From Oscillospiraceae bacterium (lineage in GTDB: Bacteria; Bacillota; Clostridia; Oscillospirales; Oscillospiraceae): a DNA stretch of 64,000 nucleotides. Position 1 is the first letter of the stretch, and each line of letters begins with the position of its first letter. Shown piece after piece: positions 61,748-64,000 of the stretch. The notes beneath the pieces were generated by a model, which did not search any database, was not told the origin of the DNA, and was given only the letters and a program-made list of their open reading frames with translations. Both the position numbers and the translations under genes were made by a program. Location of the stretch: positions 1 through 64,000 of the forward strand of contig JAETOQ010000003.1 in NCBI GenBank assembly GCA_021771635.1, given 5' to 3'.

Positions 61748-62632
61748 TCAGCCCTTCACAGCGCCCATGGTGATGCCCTGGGTGAAGTACTTCTGGAAGA
61801 TCAGGAACACGATGATGATGGGCACGGCGGCCAGCGCGGCGCCGGACATCAGCAGGCCCAGATCCACGGAGGTCTCCGCCTGCATGGTGGAGATGCCCAG
61901 GGAGATGGTGAAGTTGGCGTTGCTGGCCAGCATGACCAACTGCATGAAGTAATCATTCCAGGAGTTGATGAAGGTGAAGATCGCCAGCGCGCCGATGCCC
62001 GGCTTGACCATGGGCAGGACGATGGTGGCAAAGGTGCGGACCTCACCGGCGCCGTCCACACGGGCGGCCTCCAGGATCTCTCCGGGAATGCCCTCGGCAA
62101 ACTGCTTCATCAAAAACACGCCGAAGGGCCAACCCACTGTCGGGAAGATCACAGCCCACAGGGTGTCCCACAGATGGAGGGCGGACATTTCGCGCAGCAG
62201 AGGGATCAGGATGACCTGCTTGGGCAGAGCCATGGCGCACACGATCAGGGAGAACAGCAGGGTGCGGCCCACAAAACGCTTCTTCGCCAGGGCATAGCCC
62301 GCCATGGCGGCAGTGATGCAGGTGAGGAGCATAGCCATGACCGCCATAAACACCGTGTTCACCAGCCAGCGGATCACGCCGGGGACGGTGGGCCCTACCA
62401 GGGCGCCGATCTCAAACAGAGGCGCGGAGCGGCGGGAAAACAGCTTTTCAAAGTTGGCCATGGTCCACTCGGTAGGCCACAGGTGCGGCGTCTGCGCATA
62501 AATGTCCTGGCCGGTTTTGAAAGCGCCTGTGACGATCCAGTACAGCGGGAAGGTAAACGCTACGGCCAGCAGGATCAGCACGATCAGGCTGAAGATCCGG
62601 TAGGCCTTGCTGCGGTTAGACGTAATCTTCAT
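61748..62632 (-). CDS. Carbohydrate ABC transporter permease (MalG-like)
   Basis: YWIVTGAFKTGQDIYAQTPHLWPTEWTMANFEKLF; EAARVDGAGEVRTFATIVLPMVKPG. Confidence 0.93.
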   Translation of the reverse strand: MKITSNRSKAYRIFSLIVLILLAVAFTFPLYWIVTGAFKTGQDIYAQTPHLWPTEWTMANFEKLFSRRSAPLFEIGALVGPTVPGVIRWLVNTVFMAVMAMLLTCITAAMAGYALAKKRFVGRTLLFSLIVCAMALPKQVILIPLLREMSALHLWDTLWAVIFPTVGWPFGVFLMKQFAEGIPGEILEAARVDGAGEVRTFATIVLPMVKPGIGALAIFTFINSWNDYFMQLVMLASNANFTISLGISTMQAETSVDLGLLMSGAALAAVPIIIVFLIFQKYFTQGITMGAVKG

Positions 62633-62647
62633 AGTTTCCTTCCCCCC

Positions 62648-63565
62648 TTACTTCTCTTTTGCCAGCTTGAACTGCAGGGCAGACAGCAGACCGATGAAGA
62701 TAGCCAGGATCACGCCCATGGCGTTGGCATAGCCGAAGTGTCCGGCCTTTTCCGTCAGCTTGAAGGCGGTGTAATAGATATAGTACATCACCGTGTTGGT
62801 GCCGGAGCCGCCCTGTGTCAGCAGCTGGATCAGAGCAAAGCACTGGAAGGAGTTGATGGTGGTGATGACCAGGATATACAGTGTCGTGGGCATCATCTGG
62901 GGCCACTTGATCTTCCAGAACACCTGCAGGTTGGTGGCGCCGTCCACCTGGGCGGCCTCCACCAGGGACTGGTCCACGTTGCCCAGCGCGGAGACATACA
63001 GCACGATGGGCTGGCCCACGGAGGTGGTGAACAGGATCAGGATGATGCAGCCCAGGGCGTACTTGGGATCGCCCAGCCAGTTGATGTTTTTGTCGATGAT
63101 ATGGAGCCCATCCTTGAGCACATAGTTGAAAATGCCGGTGTAGTTGTCGTACATCCACTTCCACACCACGGTGACGGCCACGGAGCCGGTGACCACAGGC
63201 AGATAGAAGATGCAGCGGAAAGCGGACAGCAGCTTGCCATTGAGCTTATAGATGGCGGAGGACACCCACAGGGAGAATGCGCAGACCGTGGGCACGCTGA
63301 CGATCACGATGACAAAGGTGTTCCACAGCGCCTCCTTGAAGGTGGCGTCTTGCCACAGGTCCGTGAAATTCTTCAGCCCCACAAAGTTTCCCATGCCCGC
63401 GGTGTTCATGTTGACGTCAGTCAAGCTGTTGAAAATACAGACGAACATGGGAATGATGACAAAGCCGACAAAGAAGATCAAACTGGGCAGCAGGAACATA
63501 TAACCAGAGATGGTCTCACGCCGCACCAGCGCTCGGCTCATGGTTGATTTAGGCTGTTTTGCCAA
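62648..63565 (-). CDS. Sugar ABC transporter permease (MalF-like)
   Basis: GYMFLLPSLIFFVGFVIIPMFVCIFNSLTD; EAAQVDGATNLQVFWKIKWPQMMPT. Confidence 0.93.
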   Translation of the reverse strand: MAKQPKSTMSRALVRRETISGYMFLLPSLIFFVGFVIIPMFVCIFNSLTDVNMNTAGMGNFVGLKNFTDLWQDATFKEALWNTFVIVIVSVPTVCAFSLWVSSAIYKLNGKLLSAFRCIFYLPVVTGSVAVTVVWKWMYDNYTGIFNYVLKDGLHIIDKNINWLGDPKYALGCIILILFTTSVGQPIVLYVSALGNVDQSLVEAAQVDGATNLQVFWKIKWPQMMPTTLYILVITTINSFQCFALIQLLTQGGSGTNTVMYYIYYTAFKLTEKAGHFGYANAMGVILAIFIGLLSALQFKLAKEK

Positions 63566-63740
63566 AACAAATCTCTCCTCTCTCAGAATGATTCAGAGGG
63601 TGGAGATACGCATCACAGGCTCGGTTTGTCCAGCCTGTCATGCGTATCCCCATCCAGGAAAGGAAACGCCCCTTCCCCGCGCGTTGCGGGGAAGGGGCGC
63701 GCTACCCTTCTATGCGTTAGATGGTTTCTCAGCGGATCGA

Positions 63741-64000
63741 TCAGCCGTTGATAGCGGCATTTGCCTCGGCCATGAAGGTGTCGACAGTGGAGGCGATATC
63801 AGCGCCCTCACCGATATCCTGGAGCATATTCCACCAGGAGGTACGAGCCTGGGCCCAGCCGCCGGTGACCTGATAGTAGTCGCCCAGGTAAGGCATCAGC
63901 TTGTTGTACTCGGCCATGATGGCGTTGTCAGCCCAGATACCGGACAGATCGGTGCCCTCAGCGGTGTCGCGGACGGCGAAATAGTTCGCGGCCTTGACAG
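63741..64000 (-). CDS. Sugar ABC transporter substrate-binding protein, C-terminal part (runs off window)
   Basis: Open minus-strand frame to window end, ending ...STVDTFMAEANAAING*; position follows permease genes. Confidence 0.75.
   Translation of the reverse strand, partial: VKAANYFAVRDTAEGTDLSGIWADNAIMAEYNKLMPYLGDYYQVTGGWAQARTSWWNMLQDIGEGADIASTVDTFMAEANAAING

Overview
This 64-kb window is a gene-dense, GC-rich bacterial chromosome segment. T-box regulation, CarD, MurT/GatD, K+-dependent HppA and GGGtGRT/NifU-like genes suggest a Firmicutes/Clostridia (Oscillospiraceae-like) organism; this is inferred, no 16S is present. Main content: a TetR-regulated RND efflux operon with a TolC-like partner; murT-gatD plus a cyclase-family gene; mnmG flanked by two divergent XRE/small-protein modules; hppA preceded by a structured intergenic region; a NifU-like/GGGtGRT operon; pta; an M23 peptidase; carD; a MarR-ABC-ABC exporter operon; a T-box-controlled ilvC-ilvD; a DUF815-type ATPase; an arcA-argF-YfcC arginine catabolism cluster; a polar amino-acid ABC transporter; an M20 hydrolase; an NCS2 permease; argH; malY; cyuA-like; and a nan/nag amino-sugar cluster with its ABC transporter, truncated at the right edge. 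No rRNA, tRNA, CRISPR or intact transposase was recognised. The most interesting non-coding material is (i) a ~161-bp MITE-like repeat in three copies with ~19-bp terminal inverted repeats, one apparently inside an intergenic mosaic whose uninterrupted inverted counterpart lies 7 kb away; (ii) modular multi-hairpin/cloverleaf palindromic mosaics in many intergenic gaps, some with compensatory changes between copies; and (iii) a rod-like, possibly switching RNA candidate plus a cryptic small ORF upstream of hppA.
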